A stretch of 64,000 nucleotides of DNA from assembly GCF_029011175.1 (NCBI RefSeq), contig NZ_CP118946.1, forward strand, positions 1,240,001 to 1,304,000, in the 5' to 3' direction. This DNA is from Winkia neuii (lineage in GTDB: Bacteria; Actinomycetota; Actinomycetes; Actinomycetales; Actinomycetaceae). The translations under genes were made by a program, and so were the position numbers. The first letter of the stretch is position 1. Each line of letters begins with the position of its first letter. Below the pieces are notes generated by a model, which saw nothing but the letters and a program-made list of their open reading frames with translations, made no database searches and was not told where the DNA came from. Shown here one piece after another: positions 1 through 10,080 of the stretch.

Positions 1-1
1 G

Positions 2-655
2 ATTCTTTACCTGACCTTGTTGCCTTCCACAGTGCAGTCGTCAGTAGCCTTCGTTTCTATTGCCCGAGGCAATATTGGGGCGGCAGTGTGTTCGGCGACC
101 ATCTCTAACATTGTTGGCATGGTCATTACTCCCCTGCTGGTAATGCTTGTCATGGGCACTTCTTCAGGGGTGTCTTTAGGTTCGATCGGAAACATTTTTC
201 TGCAACTGCTCGTGCCTTTCATAGCCGGGCAACTACTCCAGCCGAAGATCGGAGGGTGGCTTCGCGCCCATAGGGGGCTTACTAAAGGGGTAGACCAGTC
301 GACCATCTTGCTAATTGTGGCTTCTTCGGTTGCGGGAGCTACTGCCCGCGGGCTGTGGGCGCAGATTCAGCTGAAGCAGGTCCTGTTTCTGATATTGGCT
401 TCTGCCCTGATATTGGCTGTGATGCTGGCGGTAACCTGGTTCGGCGCAAATGCCCTGGGCATGCCGCTGGCAGATCGTATAGTTGTGCTCATGTGTGGGT
501 CGAAGAAGTCCCTTGCAACCGGGCTTCCTATGGCAGCAATCATTTTCCCAACGGCTACGGTCGCTGCGGTTACCGTGCCAATCATTGTTTTCCATCAATT
601 ACAACTAGTGGTTTGTGCGTCGTTGGCACAGACGTTGGCAAGAAGGAGGTCCTGA
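2..655 (+). CDS. Bile acid:Na+ symporter-like transporter (partial, 5' end outside window)
   Basis: This is the C-terminal part of an integral membrane transporter of the bile acid:sodium symporter (SBF-like/BASS) superfamily. The frame is already open at base 2, so the start lies upstream of the window. The visible part begins with the family's LPSTVQSS stretch followed by SIARGN, and then runs through several hydrophobic segments. The family moves organic anions or small metabolites with Na+; the substrate here cannot be told from sequence. The stop TGA (653-655) shares one base with the ATG of the next gene (TGATG), so the two are probably translationally coupled. The last residues are basic (LARRRS), as expected for a cytoplasmic C-terminus. 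Confidence 0.8.
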   Translation: MLYLTLLPSTVQSSVAFVSIARGNIGAAVCSATISNIVGMVITPLLVMLVMGTSSGVSLGSIGNIFLQLLVPFIAGQLLQPKIGGWLRAHRGLTKGVDQSTILLIVASSVAGATARGLWAQIQLKQVLFLILASALILAVMLAVTWFGANALGMPLADRIVVLMCGSKKSLATGLPMAAIIFPTATVAAVTVPIIVFHQLQLVVCASLAQTLARRRS

Positions 656-1944
656 TGAAGACTCATGAGTTTGTCATGCATGGGCATAAGATTATTGAAC
701 GCTGGCTCGAGGTACCCCTTGATTTCCGCACTGAAAGCGATCCGCGCACAATCACGTTCTTCTCCCGTGAATTTGTACGGCGAGGCGGCGAAGATCGTCC
801 TCTTTTGGTCTATTTGCAAGGCGGACCCGGCACTAAGGGGATGCGTCCGGCGAACCCCGCTTCCGGGTGGATGGATTGGGCTCTGGATCGTTACCGCGTA
901 ATTCAGATTGATCAGCGCGGAACCGGGCTGTCCTCGCCAATAGATGCCCGCTACCTTTCCGAGCTTTCTGCCGAGGAAGGCGCTGCCTACTTGAGCCATT
1001 TCCGGCAAGACTCCATTGTTGCCGATTGTGAAGCTTTGCGCAGAGCACTTGGAGCGCCCCCATGGACGCTGGTAGGACAGTCCTTCGGCGGTTTTTGCAT
1101 CACCGCCTATCTTTCCCTTTTCCCAGAGGGAATAGAGCGAGCCGCGATAACCGGAGGCCTCCCACACCTGGGGCACATAGATGACATCTACGAACTTACT
1201 TTCGCGCAGGCTATCCGCCGCAACGAACAGTTCGAGGACGTATACCCCGGCTCGGCCGAAACGATCCGACAGGTTGCCCAGCACATTAGCGAGGTAGACG
1301 AATACCTTCCTACCGGAGAGAAGCTGACCGTGCCCAGACTCCGCATGTCTGGTCTGGGCTTGGGAATGACTGCTGGCTTTGATTCCTTGCACTATTTGTT
1401 TGAAGATCCCTTCGCAGGTAGCCGCGGCTCCTCGCGCCGTCTCAGCTATTCGTTCCTTACTGACCTTGCCGGAGTGGTCTCTAATGCGGCAGCGCCTCTT
1501 TACGCGCTCATCCACGAATTTACCTACGCCGGGGCGGGCCCTGCCGCTGCTGGGAAGGCAACGCAGTGGTCAGCACAGCGCCTAGCACAAGCCAATTTCG
1601 CTACTGATCCTAGCTCGGCAGAGCCCTTCTACCTGTCAGGGGAACATTTCTACCGGGAGGCTTTTACCGAAGATCCCGCTATGGCGGGCACTGTAGGGGC
1701 AATGGATGTACTGGCAGAGCAAACCGATTTCCCGCTCACCTATCTACCCGAAGTCCTAAACTCCAATCAAGTCCCTGTGGCTGCGGCGGTCTACCAGAAC
1801 GACATGTTCGTGCCAGCCCCGCTCTCGCTCGAGACCGCTTCCCAAATTCAAGGGATCCGGGTACTTCATACCAATGAATTCCAGCATGACGGCATCCGCA
1901 CCAGGCCCACCATGGTGCACGACCTCTTAGAGATGACGTATTAA
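655..1944 (+). CDS. Alpha/beta-hydrolase, prolyl aminopeptidase-like (S33 family)
   Basis: A 429-residue alpha/beta-hydrolase of the proline iminopeptidase type, which removes N-terminal proline from peptides in the cytoplasm. Visible signatures are the oxyanion-hole motif GGPG (near residue 50), the following IDQRGTGLS strand/turn, and the nucleophile elbow GQSFGG, whose Ser is the catalytic nucleophile. The length fits the larger actinobacterial members (about 430 residues) rather than the short 300-residue type. The start ATG at 655 is chosen because a strong Shine-Dalgarno AGGAGGT lies at 644-650 and the upstream stop overlaps it. Reading could extend upstream only by running through the neighbouring transporter gene. 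It ends just before a bidirectional hairpin. Substrate specificity is inferred from family only. Confidence 0.85.
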   Translation: MKTHEFVMHGHKIIERWLEVPLDFRTESDPRTITFFSREFVRRGGEDRPLLVYLQGGPGTKGMRPANPASGWMDWALDRYRVIQIDQRGTGLSSPIDARYLSELSAEEGAAYLSHFRQDSIVADCEALRRALGAPPWTLVGQSFGGFCITAYLSLFPEGIERAAITGGLPHLGHIDDIYELTFAQAIRRNEQFEDVYPGSAETIRQVAQHISEVDEYLPTGEKLTVPRLRMSGLGLGMTAGFDSLHYLFEDPFAGSRGSSRRLSYSFLTDLAGVVSNAAAPLYALIHEFTYAGAGPAAAGKATQWSAQRLAQANFATDPSSAEPFYLSGEHFYREAFTEDPAMAGTVGAMDVLAEQTDFPLTYLPEVLNSNQVPVAAAVYQNDMFVPAPLSLETASQIQGIRVLHTNEFQHDGIRTRPTMVHDLLEMTY

Positions 1945-1948
1945 CAGA

Positions 1949-1974
1949 TTTTCCCCTGCAATTGCAGGGGAAAA
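1949..1974. terminator. Bidirectional Rho-independent terminator
   Basis: A perfect 26-base palindrome with arms 1949-1961 and 1962-1974 (TTTTCCCCTGCAA / TTGCAGGGGAAAA). It lies between two convergent genes and has A/T runs on both sides, so it can end transcripts from either direction. Confidence 0.85.
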
Positions 1975-1976
1975 CT

Positions 1977-2960
1977 TTACTTTGCGTGCTTCTTTGAATA
2001 CCACAAAGAAACGATTGTAGTTATCGCAATAACAATTATGATGTAGCCCATCGAGAACGTGATAGACGGCTCAGGAAGGGCCTGTGCCCAAGTTTCAGAA
2101 CCAAATATTGGTGCCTCGTGCAGGGCGTGGAGGAATAGTTTCACTGCGATGAAACCAAGGATCAACGCAAGCCCATAGTGCAAGAACACTAGCCTCTCGA
2201 GAAGGCCACCAATCAGGAAGTAAAGCTGCCGCAAGCCCAGCAAAGAGAACGCGTTGGTGGCAAACACCAGATACGGCTCGTTCGTTAGTCCGAAAATAGC
2301 TGGAATTGAATCCATCGCAAACATGATGTCGGCCGAGCCAATAGCAACAACACACAGCAGCATGGGAGTCAGGTAAGTTTTGCCACTGTGGCGGTGGAAG
2401 AACTTATCCCCCACGAACCCATCGGTGACAGGGAAGATCTTGCGCGCCCACCGAGTTAGGGCATTCTCTTTGTATTCTTCTTGCTGTTCCTCTTCAAGGG
2501 AGCCCACGCCCTCGCGCGCCTGATTGATCGCGGTGTAAGCCAAGAATGCGCCAAAAAGGTAGAACACTGCCGCGAAGCGGTTGATAATAACCGCGCCCAT
2601 CAAAATGAACGCTAACCTGGCAAGAATTGCAATAACAATCCCCCACAACAGCACTATCTGCTGATCCCGGCGGGGAACCTTGAACCCAGTGATGATAATG
2701 ATGAAAACAAAGAGGTTATCCAGCGACAGAGACTTCTCCGTCAAGAATCCCGCCAAATACTCAGTCGCGAAGGAACCACCCCAGATGCCCCACACAATTA
2801 GTGCGAAAGATAGTCCCAACCCGACGTAGATGGCAGACCAAAGCGCTGCCTCTTTCAAGGTGGGTTCGTGTGGGGTACGAATATGGGCAAAAATATCGAA
2901 GATGATCATGCCGATGATCATGGCGGACAGACCTATCCACCCAAGAATGTGTACGTCCAA
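1977..2960 (-). CDS. TerC/Alx-family membrane protein, probable Mn2+ exporter
   Basis: A 327-residue polytopic membrane protein of the TerC family. Characterised members (E. coli Alx, bacterial TerC) take part in manganese homeostasis by exporting Mn2+. The family's acidic membrane motifs are present: LSLDNLFVF in an early helix and ADIMFAMDSIPA in the middle, whose aspartates are the likely metal ligands. Several hydrophobic helices and a charged central loop (residues about 150-175) complete the usual plan. The start is a TTG at 2958-2960, supported by a GGAGGA ribosome site seven bases upstream; no ATG is better placed. The gene is preceded by a yybP-ykoY riboswitch, which independently supports a manganese role. 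Confidence 0.88.
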   Translation of the reverse strand: MDVHILGWIGLSAMIIGMIIFDIFAHIRTPHEPTLKEAALWSAIYVGLGLSFALIVWGIWGGSFATEYLAGFLTEKSLSLDNLFVFIIIITGFKVPRRDQQIVLLWGIVIAILARLAFILMGAVIINRFAAVFYLFGAFLAYTAINQAREGVGSLEEEQQEEYKENALTRWARKIFPVTDGFVGDKFFHRHSGKTYLTPMLLCVVAIGSADIMFAMDSIPAIFGLTNEPYLVFATNAFSLLGLRQLYFLIGGLLERLVFLHYGLALILGFIAVKLFLHALHEAPIFGSETWAQALPEPSITFSMGYIIIVIAITTIVSLWYSKKHAK

Positions 2961-2968
2961 CTATTTAT

Positions 2969-3076
2969 CCTCCGGTACTAAAAATACACGGAGGTCTCTT
3001 TCCGCCTGCAAGGCTATGGGACCGGGCTTACGCCGTGATGACGACCCCAATGTTTATGGAAGTACTCCCCTCCGCC
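2969..3076 (-). promoter_or_regulatory. yybP-ykoY Mn2+ riboswitch with ribosome-site switch
   Basis: On the minus strand the leader of the TerC gene has the hallmark yybP-ykoY blocks in order: GGGGAGTA, then GTCGTCA, a CCCGG stem, and GAGACC. The outer helix P1 is closed by CGGAGG (3074-3069) and CCTCCG (2994-2989). The same CCTCCG strand is also complementary to the ribosome site CGGAGG at 2974-2969. Formation of P1, as expected with Mn2+ bound, would free the ribosome site; without Mn2+ the strand can sequester it. No U-rich terminator follows the aptamer, so translational control is the simplest reading. The motif identity is recognition from memory of the family; the complementarity is seen directly. 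Confidence 0.87.
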
Positions 3077-3096
3077 TCAAGTGTACAAGGCGTGCG

Positions 3097-5484
3097 TCAG
3101 CTACGACGACGCTGACGCCCTAATGTGGTACTTCGCATCTTGGCTGCCACCAACACGAGCACCACCCCAACCGTTCCCGCAATGGCAGCCACTTCCCATA
3201 GCTGCCGGGCGGGGAAAGCTAACGAGAAGAGGAATCGCAGATCTGGCACAGCAATGACACCCACGACAGCTGCGACCATAGCCCCCACCAGCAGGCCCCG
3301 CCAGGTCAACAAGGGTCTGGAAGCCAAAGCCAAAACTGTAGCCGATATCAGGGCCAGGGTGATAGTAGCGACCGTGGCAGCATCGGCTCTACCGGCATGT
3401 ATTCCCCTGGCAGTCCACCAGTATGCGAAGAAGACACATCCGGCCGCCACAACCCCACTGGGCAGCGCGATTGACAGCGTGCGGCGCAAGAAACCCCTGC
3501 GATAGCGCTGGTTGGTGGGCGAAAAAGCCAAAATAAAAGCCGGCAGCCCAATGAAGAACACGCTAATGAGCGTCAGATGCCGCGGCAAGAAAGGATACGG
3601 AATCGTAAAAATACTGACCAGGGCTGCAATTATTGTTGCGTAGACAGTTTTCGTCAAGAACAGTGAAGATACCCTCTCCATATTCGCCAGTACTCGCCGA
3701 CCCTCGGCCACAACCGGTGGCAAGGCAGAAAACTCTCCGTTCAACAACACGATCTTCGCGGCAGCCTTGGTAGCCGGAGCACCAGACCCCATGGCAACTC
3801 CCAAGTCAGCCTCCTTCAGCGCCAACGCGTCGTTTACCCCATCTCCTGTCATGGCGACGGTGTGGCCGGTGGCCTGCAGGGCCTGCACAATGGATTGCTT
3901 CTGTTCTGGCAAAACGCGCCCTAGCACATCAATATTCTCTAGTACCTCGCTTATCTCGCCAACATCGCTAGGAAGGTCGCGAGCATCCCCTACCCGCGGA
4001 GATTCCATGCCTGCCTTTGCTGCCACCGCAGCTACAGTGACTGGGTTGTCACCCGAGATAACCAGGGAACGCACACCCTGCTGCCTAAAGTACTGCAAGG
4101 TGCGGTTTGCGTCCGGGCGAAGTTGTTCTACACACGCGATTAGAGCCCAGTCGGTTCCAGAAGGGGCAAGGTCAGAGTGTTCCCCGTCGGCTCTTACCAG
4201 CAGCAGTACTCTTGTACCGTTTTCTGCAGCCTGCTCAACGGCTTGCAAAGTTTGTTCAGAGGTCGCAATAAATTCTGGCGCGCCCAAATACCACGCGACG
4301 CCCTGGGTAGTGAAGCTTGCCCACTTCCGCCCCGAGTCGAAGGGATCTAGTTTGCCCTCAGCTGGTCCTATCTCCAGAGCATCATCGATGGCCTGCGCCG
4401 TTTCGTTTACGCGATCAGCTACCAGCGCCGCCAAAGCTCGTGCGGCCTCGGGCTCACTATCGGCGAATGCCCTGGCGGGATCTTTCGGATCCTGCCACGC
4501 ATGAAGTGGGCGTCCACCACCTGAAAGTGGCACGATATCGCCTAGCTCGATCCGACCACTCGTCAAAGTGCCGGTCTTATCCAGGCAGAGCGTGTCGACA
4601 CGGGCGAGCACTTCAACGGCCGGCATCTGCTGCACCAGCACGCCTTTCTTCACCAGTTTTAGGGAGGCCGTAGCAAAGTTCACCGACGTCAACAACACGA
4701 GCCCCTGTGGAATCATCCCCACTATTCCGGCAATCACCGCAATAACTACGCCTCGCCAGGCACCGTTGCCTAACGCCCGGTTCCATCCGCCGGCCACGTG
4801 GATTTGTGACCACGCCAGGATGAGCACCATGATGGGGATCGCCCGGCCAATAAGAACAATAATCCGGTTGATGCCGTCTGCGATCTCGGAGGTGGCAAGC
4901 TTAAATTTTCGCACGTCTGCACCCAGCCGAGCAGCGTAGGAATCATCTCCGACGGCCTTCACGCTAACCAGTGCACTACCTGCAGTAACGGTCCCGCCTG
5001 ACAGCACTTCATCGCCGTTCTTTTTCTTCTGGGCTCTAGATTCACCGGTAAGGATCGACTCGTCGCAGGCAAAGCTTTGAGCTTCTTCAACTACCCCGTC
5101 GGCAGGAATCTGGTCGCCGCGTTTTAGCCGCAGCCAGTCTCCTAACACGATCTGATCTGGCCGTAACTGCGTTTCCTGCCCGTCGCGAAGAACAATCAAC
5201 GGGGAGGTATTCAAAATTGCGACCTTGTCCAGGGTGCGTTTCGCCCTCCATTCAGTAAAAATACCCGTAGCCGCATTTGTGACAAGAACCAGCCCAAAGA
5301 CCGCATCCGGCCACGACCTAAGCGCTACCACCACTACCAAGCAGGCCGCCAAAATGGCGTTAAATAGCGTAAACACATTCGCTTTGACGATCTCGCGAAG
5401 AGGCCGCGACGTCGTCACGTGCGCCACGTTTACTTTCCCAGCCTGCGCTAGCTCACCAGCCTGCCTGGAAGTTAGCCCTTTCAT
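3097..5484 (-). CDS. ctpE: CtpE-like P-type cation-transporting ATPase
   Basis: A 795-residue P-type ATPase close in length and motif layout to mycobacterial CtpE, which has been linked to Ca2+ uptake. Visible motifs are the actuator TGES (in ILTGESRA), the phosphorylation site DKTGTLT near residue 300, TGDGVNDALAL in the hinge of the P-domain, and two blocks of membrane helices, an N-terminal one and a C-terminal one of about six. There is no N-terminal heavy-metal-binding CxxC domain, which argues against a Cu/Zn/Cd exporter. The start ATG immediately follows the uvrB stop, so it is probably co-transcribed with uvrB and coaE. The transported ion is inferred from the subfamily only. Confidence 0.85.
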   Translation of the reverse strand: MKGLTSRQAGELAQAGKVNVAHVTTSRPLREIVKANVFTLFNAILAACLVVVVALRSWPDAVFGLVLVTNAATGIFTEWRAKRTLDKVAILNTSPLIVLRDGQETQLRPDQIVLGDWLRLKRGDQIPADGVVEEAQSFACDESILTGESRAQKKKNGDEVLSGGTVTAGSALVSVKAVGDDSYAARLGADVRKFKLATSEIADGINRIIVLIGRAIPIMVLILAWSQIHVAGGWNRALGNGAWRGVVIAVIAGIVGMIPQGLVLLTSVNFATASLKLVKKGVLVQQMPAVEVLARVDTLCLDKTGTLTSGRIELGDIVPLSGGGRPLHAWQDPKDPARAFADSEPEAARALAALVADRVNETAQAIDDALEIGPAEGKLDPFDSGRKWASFTTQGVAWYLGAPEFIATSEQTLQAVEQAAENGTRVLLLVRADGEHSDLAPSGTDWALIACVEQLRPDANRTLQYFRQQGVRSLVISGDNPVTVAAVAAKAGMESPRVGDARDLPSDVGEISEVLENIDVLGRVLPEQKQSIVQALQATGHTVAMTGDGVNDALALKEADLGVAMGSGAPATKAAAKIVLLNGEFSALPPVVAEGRRVLANMERVSSLFLTKTVYATIIAALVSIFTIPYPFLPRHLTLISVFFIGLPAFILAFSPTNQRYRRGFLRRTLSIALPSGVVAAGCVFFAYWWTARGIHAGRADAATVATITLALISATVLALASRPLLTWRGLLVGAMVAAVVGVIAVPDLRFLFSLAFPARQLWEVAAIAGTVGVVLVLVAAKMRSTTLGRQRRRS

Positions 5485-7581
5485 CTAGTTAGCTGCCTTC
5501 ATCTGCCGTAGTTCCTTCTTTAGGTCCGCTATTTCATCACGCAGCCGCCCAGCAACCTCGAATTGCAATTCCGCTGCGGCAGCGTGCATCTGCTTCGTCA
5601 GGTCTTCTATCAAACCAGATAGATCGCCCTCAGCGGCGGAAGCCAGGCGGGCACGCACGGATAGATCGGCCTCACTAATTTCTTTTCGGCTCGGACCCGA
5701 GCGGGCCCCCCGATAGTGTCCTTGCAGTAGTTCTTCAGTGTCTATGTCCTCGCGGGCTAGCATATCGGTAACGTCCGAGATCTTCTTACGAAGAGGCTGC
5801 GGATCAATGCCGTGTTCCTTGTTGTAGGCCATCTGCTTTTCGCGTCGCCGCTCTGTCTCGTCAATAGCAAAACGCATCGATTCCGTGATGTTGTCGGCGT
5901 ACATGTGTACCTCGCCAGAGACGTTTCGGGCCGCACGGCCAATCGTTTGAATTAGCGAGGTAGTAGAGCGCAAGAACCCTTCCTTGTCCGCATCCAAGAT
6001 AGCCACAAGTGACACTTCCGGAAGGTCCAACCCTTCCCTCAGCAGGTTGATGCCGACCAGCACATCAAATTTGCCTTGGCGCAGCTCTCGCAGCAATTCC
6101 ACGCGGCGCAGCGTATCCACGTCCGAGTGCAGGTATTCAACTCGCACTCCCCGTTCGGCGAAGTAGTCGGTCAGGTCTTCAGCCATTTTCTTAGTGAGGG
6201 TGGTGACAAGGACTCGCTCTTCCTTGGCTACTCGCGCCTGTATCTCGCCTAGCAGGTCATCAATCTGTCCCTCCGTCGGCTTTACGACTACCTTCGGATC
6301 AACCAGCCCAGTAGGACGAATAATCTGTTCTACCACGCCGTCCGACTTCTCTAATTCGTAATTTCCGGGGGTAGCTGACAGGTAGACTGTCTGCCCAATC
6401 CGCTCTAGGAACTCTTCCCACTTGAGCGGGCGGTTATCCATCGCCGATGGCAAGCGGAAGCCGAAGTCCACCAGCGTCCTCTTTCTGGACATGTCGCCGG
6501 CATACATGGCTCCAATTTGCGGCACGGTGACGTGAGACTCGTCAATAATCAGCACAAAATCGTCTGGGAAATAGTCGAGCAGCGTGTTTGGTGGCGTACC
6601 GGGACCGCGGCCATCTATGTGCCTCGAGTAGTTTTCGATCCCCGCGCAGGTCCCTACTTCGCGCATCATTTCGAGGTCGTAGGTAGTTCGCATCCGGAGC
6701 CTTTGCGCTTCCAGCAGCTTGCCTTCGCGTTCCAGTTCTGCCAGCCGCTCCCCTAGTTCTTTTTCGATCGACTCCAGGGCGCGCTCCATCCGCTCTGGGC
6801 CGGCCACGTAGTGCGAGGCGGGAAAGATAAAGACCTGTTCTTCTTCACGAACCACGTTGCCGGTAAGTGGGTGCAACGTAGTGAGCGATTCAATCTCGTC
6901 ACCGAACATTTCGATGCGGATCGCCAGCTCTTCGTAGACTGGGATTATCTCGATTGTGTCGCCGCGGACTCGGAAAGTTCCCCGAGTGAAGGACATGTCG
7001 TTGCGTTGGTACTGCATGGTGACAAATTGACGCAGTAGCACGTCGCGATCGATCTGCATGCCCACTTCGAGGGCGACCATTCGGGCCACGTATTCCTGCG
7101 GAGTACCCAGGCCGTAGATGCAAGACACAGAAGAAACTACTACAGTGTCGCGCCGGGTCAGCAACGAGTTCGTGGCCGAATGCCGAAGCCTTTCGACCTC
7201 GTCATTGATCGAAGAATCCTTTTCGATATAGGTATCAGTCTGCGGCACGTACGCTTCGGGCTGGTAGTAGTCGTAGTAGGACACGAAATATTCGACCGCA
7301 TTGTTAGGCAGCAGTTCCCGAAACTCGGCGGCGAGCTGGGCCGCCAGCGTCTTGTTCGGCTCCATGATCAAGGTTGGACGTTGAATCTGTTCGATTAGCC
7401 AGGCAGCGGTCGCTGACTTGCCTGTGCCCGTAGCGCCCAGCAGTACTATGTCCTTCTCGCCATTGTTGATCCGCTCAGCAAGCTCTGCGATCGCGGTAGG
7501 CTGATCCCCCGAAGGCGAATACTCGCTAATAACCTCGAATCGTTTATCTTTGCGCTCAACTTTTGGAAAGTCGGTCATCAT
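5485..7581 (-). CDS. uvrB: UvrABC excinuclease subunit B
   Basis: A 698-residue UvrB, the damage-verifying helicase of nucleotide excision repair. It takes DNA from UvrA and recruits UvrC. The Walker A motif GATGTGKS lies near residue 50, the beta-hairpin region contains [11 protein letters not shown], the helicase motifs include DESHVT and QTIGRAARN, and the C-terminal UVR domain that binds UvrC ends the protein. The length is normal. ATG at 7581 overlaps the coaE stop (ATGA); a second ATG at 7578 is better spaced from the AAAGGG ribosome site, so the protein may begin one residue later. It is in a coaE-uvrB-ctpE unit; the coaE/uvrB neighbourhood is common in actinobacteria. Confidence 0.97.
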   Translation of the reverse strand: MMTDFPKVERKDKRFEVISEYSPSGDQPTAIAELAERINNGEKDIVLLGATGTGKSATAAWLIEQIQRPTLIMEPNKTLAAQLAAEFRELLPNNAVEYFVSYYDYYQPEAYVPQTDTYIEKDSSINDEVERLRHSATNSLLTRRDTVVVSSVSCIYGLGTPQEYVARMVALEVGMQIDRDVLLRQFVTMQYQRNDMSFTRGTFRVRGDTIEIIPVYEELAIRIEMFGDEIESLTTLHPLTGNVVREEEQVFIFPASHYVAGPERMERALESIEKELGERLAELEREGKLLEAQRLRMRTTYDLEMMREVGTCAGIENYSRHIDGRGPGTPPNTLLDYFPDDFVLIIDESHVTVPQIGAMYAGDMSRKRTLVDFGFRLPSAMDNRPLKWEEFLERIGQTVYLSATPGNYELEKSDGVVEQIIRPTGLVDPKVVVKPTEGQIDDLLGEIQARVAKEERVLVTTLTKKMAEDLTDYFAERGVRVEYLHSDVDTLRRVELLRELRQGKFDVLVGINLLREGLDLPEVSLVAILDADKEGFLRSTTSLIQTIGRAARNVSGEVHMYADNITESMRFAIDETERRREKQMAYNKEHGIDPQPLRKKISDVTDMLAREDIDTEELLQGHYRGARSGPSRKEISEADLSVRARLASAAEGDLSGLIEDLTKQMHAAAAELQFEVAGRLRDEIADLKKELRQMKAAN

Positions 7582-8156
7582 GCCCTTTCAAGAAGTCTTG
7601 GCCAGAGCACCTCTTGGATGGCACGGCGGACTTCTTCTTGTTTGCCAGAGTTATTTACTACTACGTCTGCAACCTGCAACCGCTCGGTGTCGCTGACCTG
7701 CACGGCCATACGCGCACGGGCCTCGTCTTCGCTCATACCTCGGCCAATAAGGCGCTGCACTCGCACCTGCAGCGGCGCCCACACGATTAGCGCCAGATCA
7801 GTCTCAAATCCGGTCTCGACTAGCAGAGGAATGTCATAAACCCGCACCTTGCCCGGCTCTACTGCATCCAGGAATGAGCGCGCACGAGCCTGGATCAGCG
7901 GGTGCATAATTCCCTCCAGACGGGCGCGTGCCTCATCATCGCCGAACACCCGCCTGGCTAGCTGCGCTCTATCTAAGGTGCCATCTGCACGAAATGCTGC
8001 ACTACCAAAAGCTGCCCGAATTGGAGGTAGTGCGTCACCGTCGCCGGCCGTTAACTCATGTGAGATCTGGTCAGCACTGACTACCTGTGCTCCCAGCTCC
8101 GCAAGCGTAGCCGACACCGTAGACTTGCCCGCACCTATGCCCCCAGAGACCGCCAT
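7578..8156 (-). CDS. coaE: Dephospho-CoA kinase
   Basis: The last enzyme of coenzyme A synthesis; it phosphorylates the 3'-OH of dephospho-CoA with ATP. The P-loop GGIGAGKS is at the very N-terminus, followed by a DQISH segment and the family's [13 protein letters not shown] and DEARARM stretches. The chosen ATG at 8156 gives 192 residues and has a CAGGGAC ribosome site at sensible spacing. A GTG at 8219 would add 21 residues and give a longer first beta-strand, so the exact start is unsure. It lacks the extra C-terminal UPF0157 domain seen in mycobacterial CoaE. The stop overlaps the uvrB start. Confidence 0.92.
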   Translation of the reverse strand: MAVSGGIGAGKSTVSATLAELGAQVVSADQISHELTAGDGDALPPIRAAFGSAAFRADGTLDRAQLARRVFGDDEARARLEGIMHPLIQARARSFLDAVEPGKVRVYDIPLLVETGFETDLALIVWAPLQVRVQRLIGRGMSEDEARARMAVQVSDTERLQVADVVVNNSGKQEEVRRAIQEVLWPRLLERA

Positions 8157-8329
8157 CGCGAGTCCCTGACCATCGGTTTTCGGTAACCGATTTATCAACA
8201 CCAATGAATCTAGAGCCACCCTGCTAGTGTAGCCGGATCTGCCCGCCCTTCCACAGACGCAAACTAGCCAATAGCGAATTTTGATGAAACACTGACGAAG
8301 GTGAATGTCCCCAACAGTAAAGAGTGTTA

Positions 8330-10075
8330 ATGACATCTTCAACTGAAGTTACAAAGAAGAAACCTAAAAAGAAGGTCGATTATGCGGTGGTCGGCGTCTC
8401 TAAGTGGGTCTTCTACCCCTCCGTCGTCATCCTCGTACTATTCGTGCTCAGCGCGATCGTGTTCCCCGAGCAATTCGAGAGCGCCATTTCCACCGTTTCC
8501 AGCCAAATCGTAGATTCATTTTCTTGGTATTACGTACTAGTTGCCACGGGGTGTGTCATCTTCGCCCTCGTCGTGGCGTTTAGTAAGTTCGGCGATTTGA
8601 AGCTGGGGAAGGAAGATGAGGAACCCGAATACTCCACCATTTCCTGGTTCGCCATGCTCTTCGCAGCAGGCATGGGCATCGGTCTGGTGTTCTACGGTGC
8701 AGCTGAGCCGCTGTCACACTTCGTGACTCCCCCTCCGGGGACTACTACGAATGACGCCGAACACGCTCGCCTAGCGATTGGCACCTCATTCTTGCACTGG
8801 GGCATGCACCCGTGGGCAATTTACGCAATTGTTGGCCTATCCATTGCCTGGGCAGGCTTCAGGCGTGGCCGTCCCATGTCAATCAGGTGGACTCTAGAAC
8901 CAGTGTTGGGCGAGAAGCGAGTCAAGGGCCACTTTGGCGACCTAGTAGATGCAGTCGCGGTAATCGGTACCGTGCTGGGCATCTCTACCTCGCTTGGCCT
9001 AGGCGTAAACCAGGTGGCCGCAGGCATTGAATACCTGACCGGATTTCACGCCACCAAAACGATCCTAATCATCCTCGTAATCATCATCTCCTCCCTCGCT
9101 GCTCTCTCTGTAGCATCAGGGCTGGACGCAGGCATCAAATTCCTTTCGAACACCAACCTGGTTGTTGCTGCGCTGCTCGCCTTTGCCGTAGCCGCACTCG
9201 GCCCCACCACGTTCCTGCTTAACGAATTCGTTCAGGATCTTGGCACCTACTTTGGCAACCTGATCGACATGTCGTTTAGGACCTTCCCATTCCAAGGCAT
9301 AAAGGGCACCGAATGGCTAGCGTCCTGGACTACCTACTACTGGGGTTGGTGGATGGCCTGGTCATCCTTCGTCGGGGTCTTCATCGCCCGCATTTCCAGA
9401 GGTAGGACCGTACGTGAATTCATCATCGGTACCATTGCGGCTCCCACCCTTGTCACCTTCGTTTGGTTCGCGATTATGGGCGGTAACGCTCTCTACCAGC
9501 AGATGTTCCGCGACGTCACCTTTGCAGGCGCAGATGGAAAGATCGATGCTAATACAGCGTTCTTCCAGTCCCTTGAGAACCTGCCAGCCTCGCAGCTACT
9601 TTGCGGCGTGGCGATCATCGTGATCGTAATTTTCTTCGTCACATCCTCGGACTCCGGGTCCTACGTCATTTCGATGCTTTCCACTGCTGGCAACCCTGAT
9701 CCGTCGCTCTGGGTACGACTGACCTGGGCAGCTATGACTGGTGCGGTAACGGCAGCCGTTCTGGGCTCTTCGTCTTCTGACATCGGGTTGGCTGCGCTGC
9801 AGTCGCTATCGATTATGGGCGCCCTCCCCTTCTCGTTGGTAATCATTGGGATGGCAATATCGGTGTGGCGAAATCTGGGGCAAACCAAGAAACAGTTGGA
9901 TAGGCAGGACCGCCGGATCCGACACGCCATGTTGGTACAGGCTGTTTCTGAGGAGGTCACCGAAAACATCACCTCTTCCAGCACAGATAAGCCACACAGG
10001 CCAAAGCCAATCACGGTTGCTCCGGAAGTGCGCAGGTACATGAAGTCCTTCCGCGCCCAACGGCGCAAGAAGTAA
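8330..10075 (+). CDS. BCCT-family transporter, probable Na+/glycine betaine symporter
   Basis: A 581-residue transporter of the betaine/choline/carnitine family with about twelve hydrophobic segments. The glycine-rich motif GMGIGLVFYG in an unwound helix matches BetP-type betaine transporters, and the aromatic signature YYWGWWMAWSSFVG forms the substrate box. SSDSGSYVISML is also typical. The N-terminus is strongly basic (KKKPKKK) and the C-terminal tail is long and basic, ending RAQRRKK; in BetP the basic C-terminal tail is the osmosensor, so osmotic activation is a reasonable inference. ATG 8330 is preferred over GTG 8324. The gene is divergent from coaE and ends at a strong terminator. Confidence 0.9.
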   Translation: MTSSTEVTKKKPKKKVDYAVVGVSKWVFYPSVVILVLFVLSAIVFPEQFESAISTVSSQIVDSFSWYYVLVATGCVIFALVVAFSKFGDLKLGKEDEEPEYSTISWFAMLFAAGMGIGLVFYGAAEPLSHFVTPPPGTTTNDAEHARLAIGTSFLHWGMHPWAIYAIVGLSIAWAGFRRGRPMSIRWTLEPVLGEKRVKGHFGDLVDAVAVIGTVLGISTSLGLGVNQVAAGIEYLTGFHATKTILIILVIIISSLAALSVASGLDAGIKFLSNTNLVVAALLAFAVAALGPTTFLLNEFVQDLGTYFGNLIDMSFRTFPFQGIKGTEWLASWTTYYWGWWMAWSSFVGVFIARISRGRTVREFIIGTIAAPTLVTFVWFAIMGGNALYQQMFRDVTFAGADGKIDANTAFFQSLENLPASQLLCGVAIIVIVIFFVTSSDSGSYVISMLSTAGNPDPSLWVRLTWAAMTGAVTAAVLGSSSSDIGLAALQSLSIMGALPFSLVIIGMAISVWRNLGQTKKQLDRQDRRIRHAMLVQAVSEEVTENITSSSTDKPHRPKPITVAPEVRRYMKSFRAQRRKK

Positions 10076-10080
10076 AAGGG

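Noticed and set aside
355-654. 100-codon upstream extension of the aminopeptidase-like gene
   Set aside because: It runs through the transporter gene in another frame; AGGAGGT before ATG 655 and family length favour the shorter form.
3767-4504. 245-residue plus-strand frame opposite ctpE
   Set aside because: Antisense shadow of a clearly real P-type ATPase; no start signal or recognisable motif.
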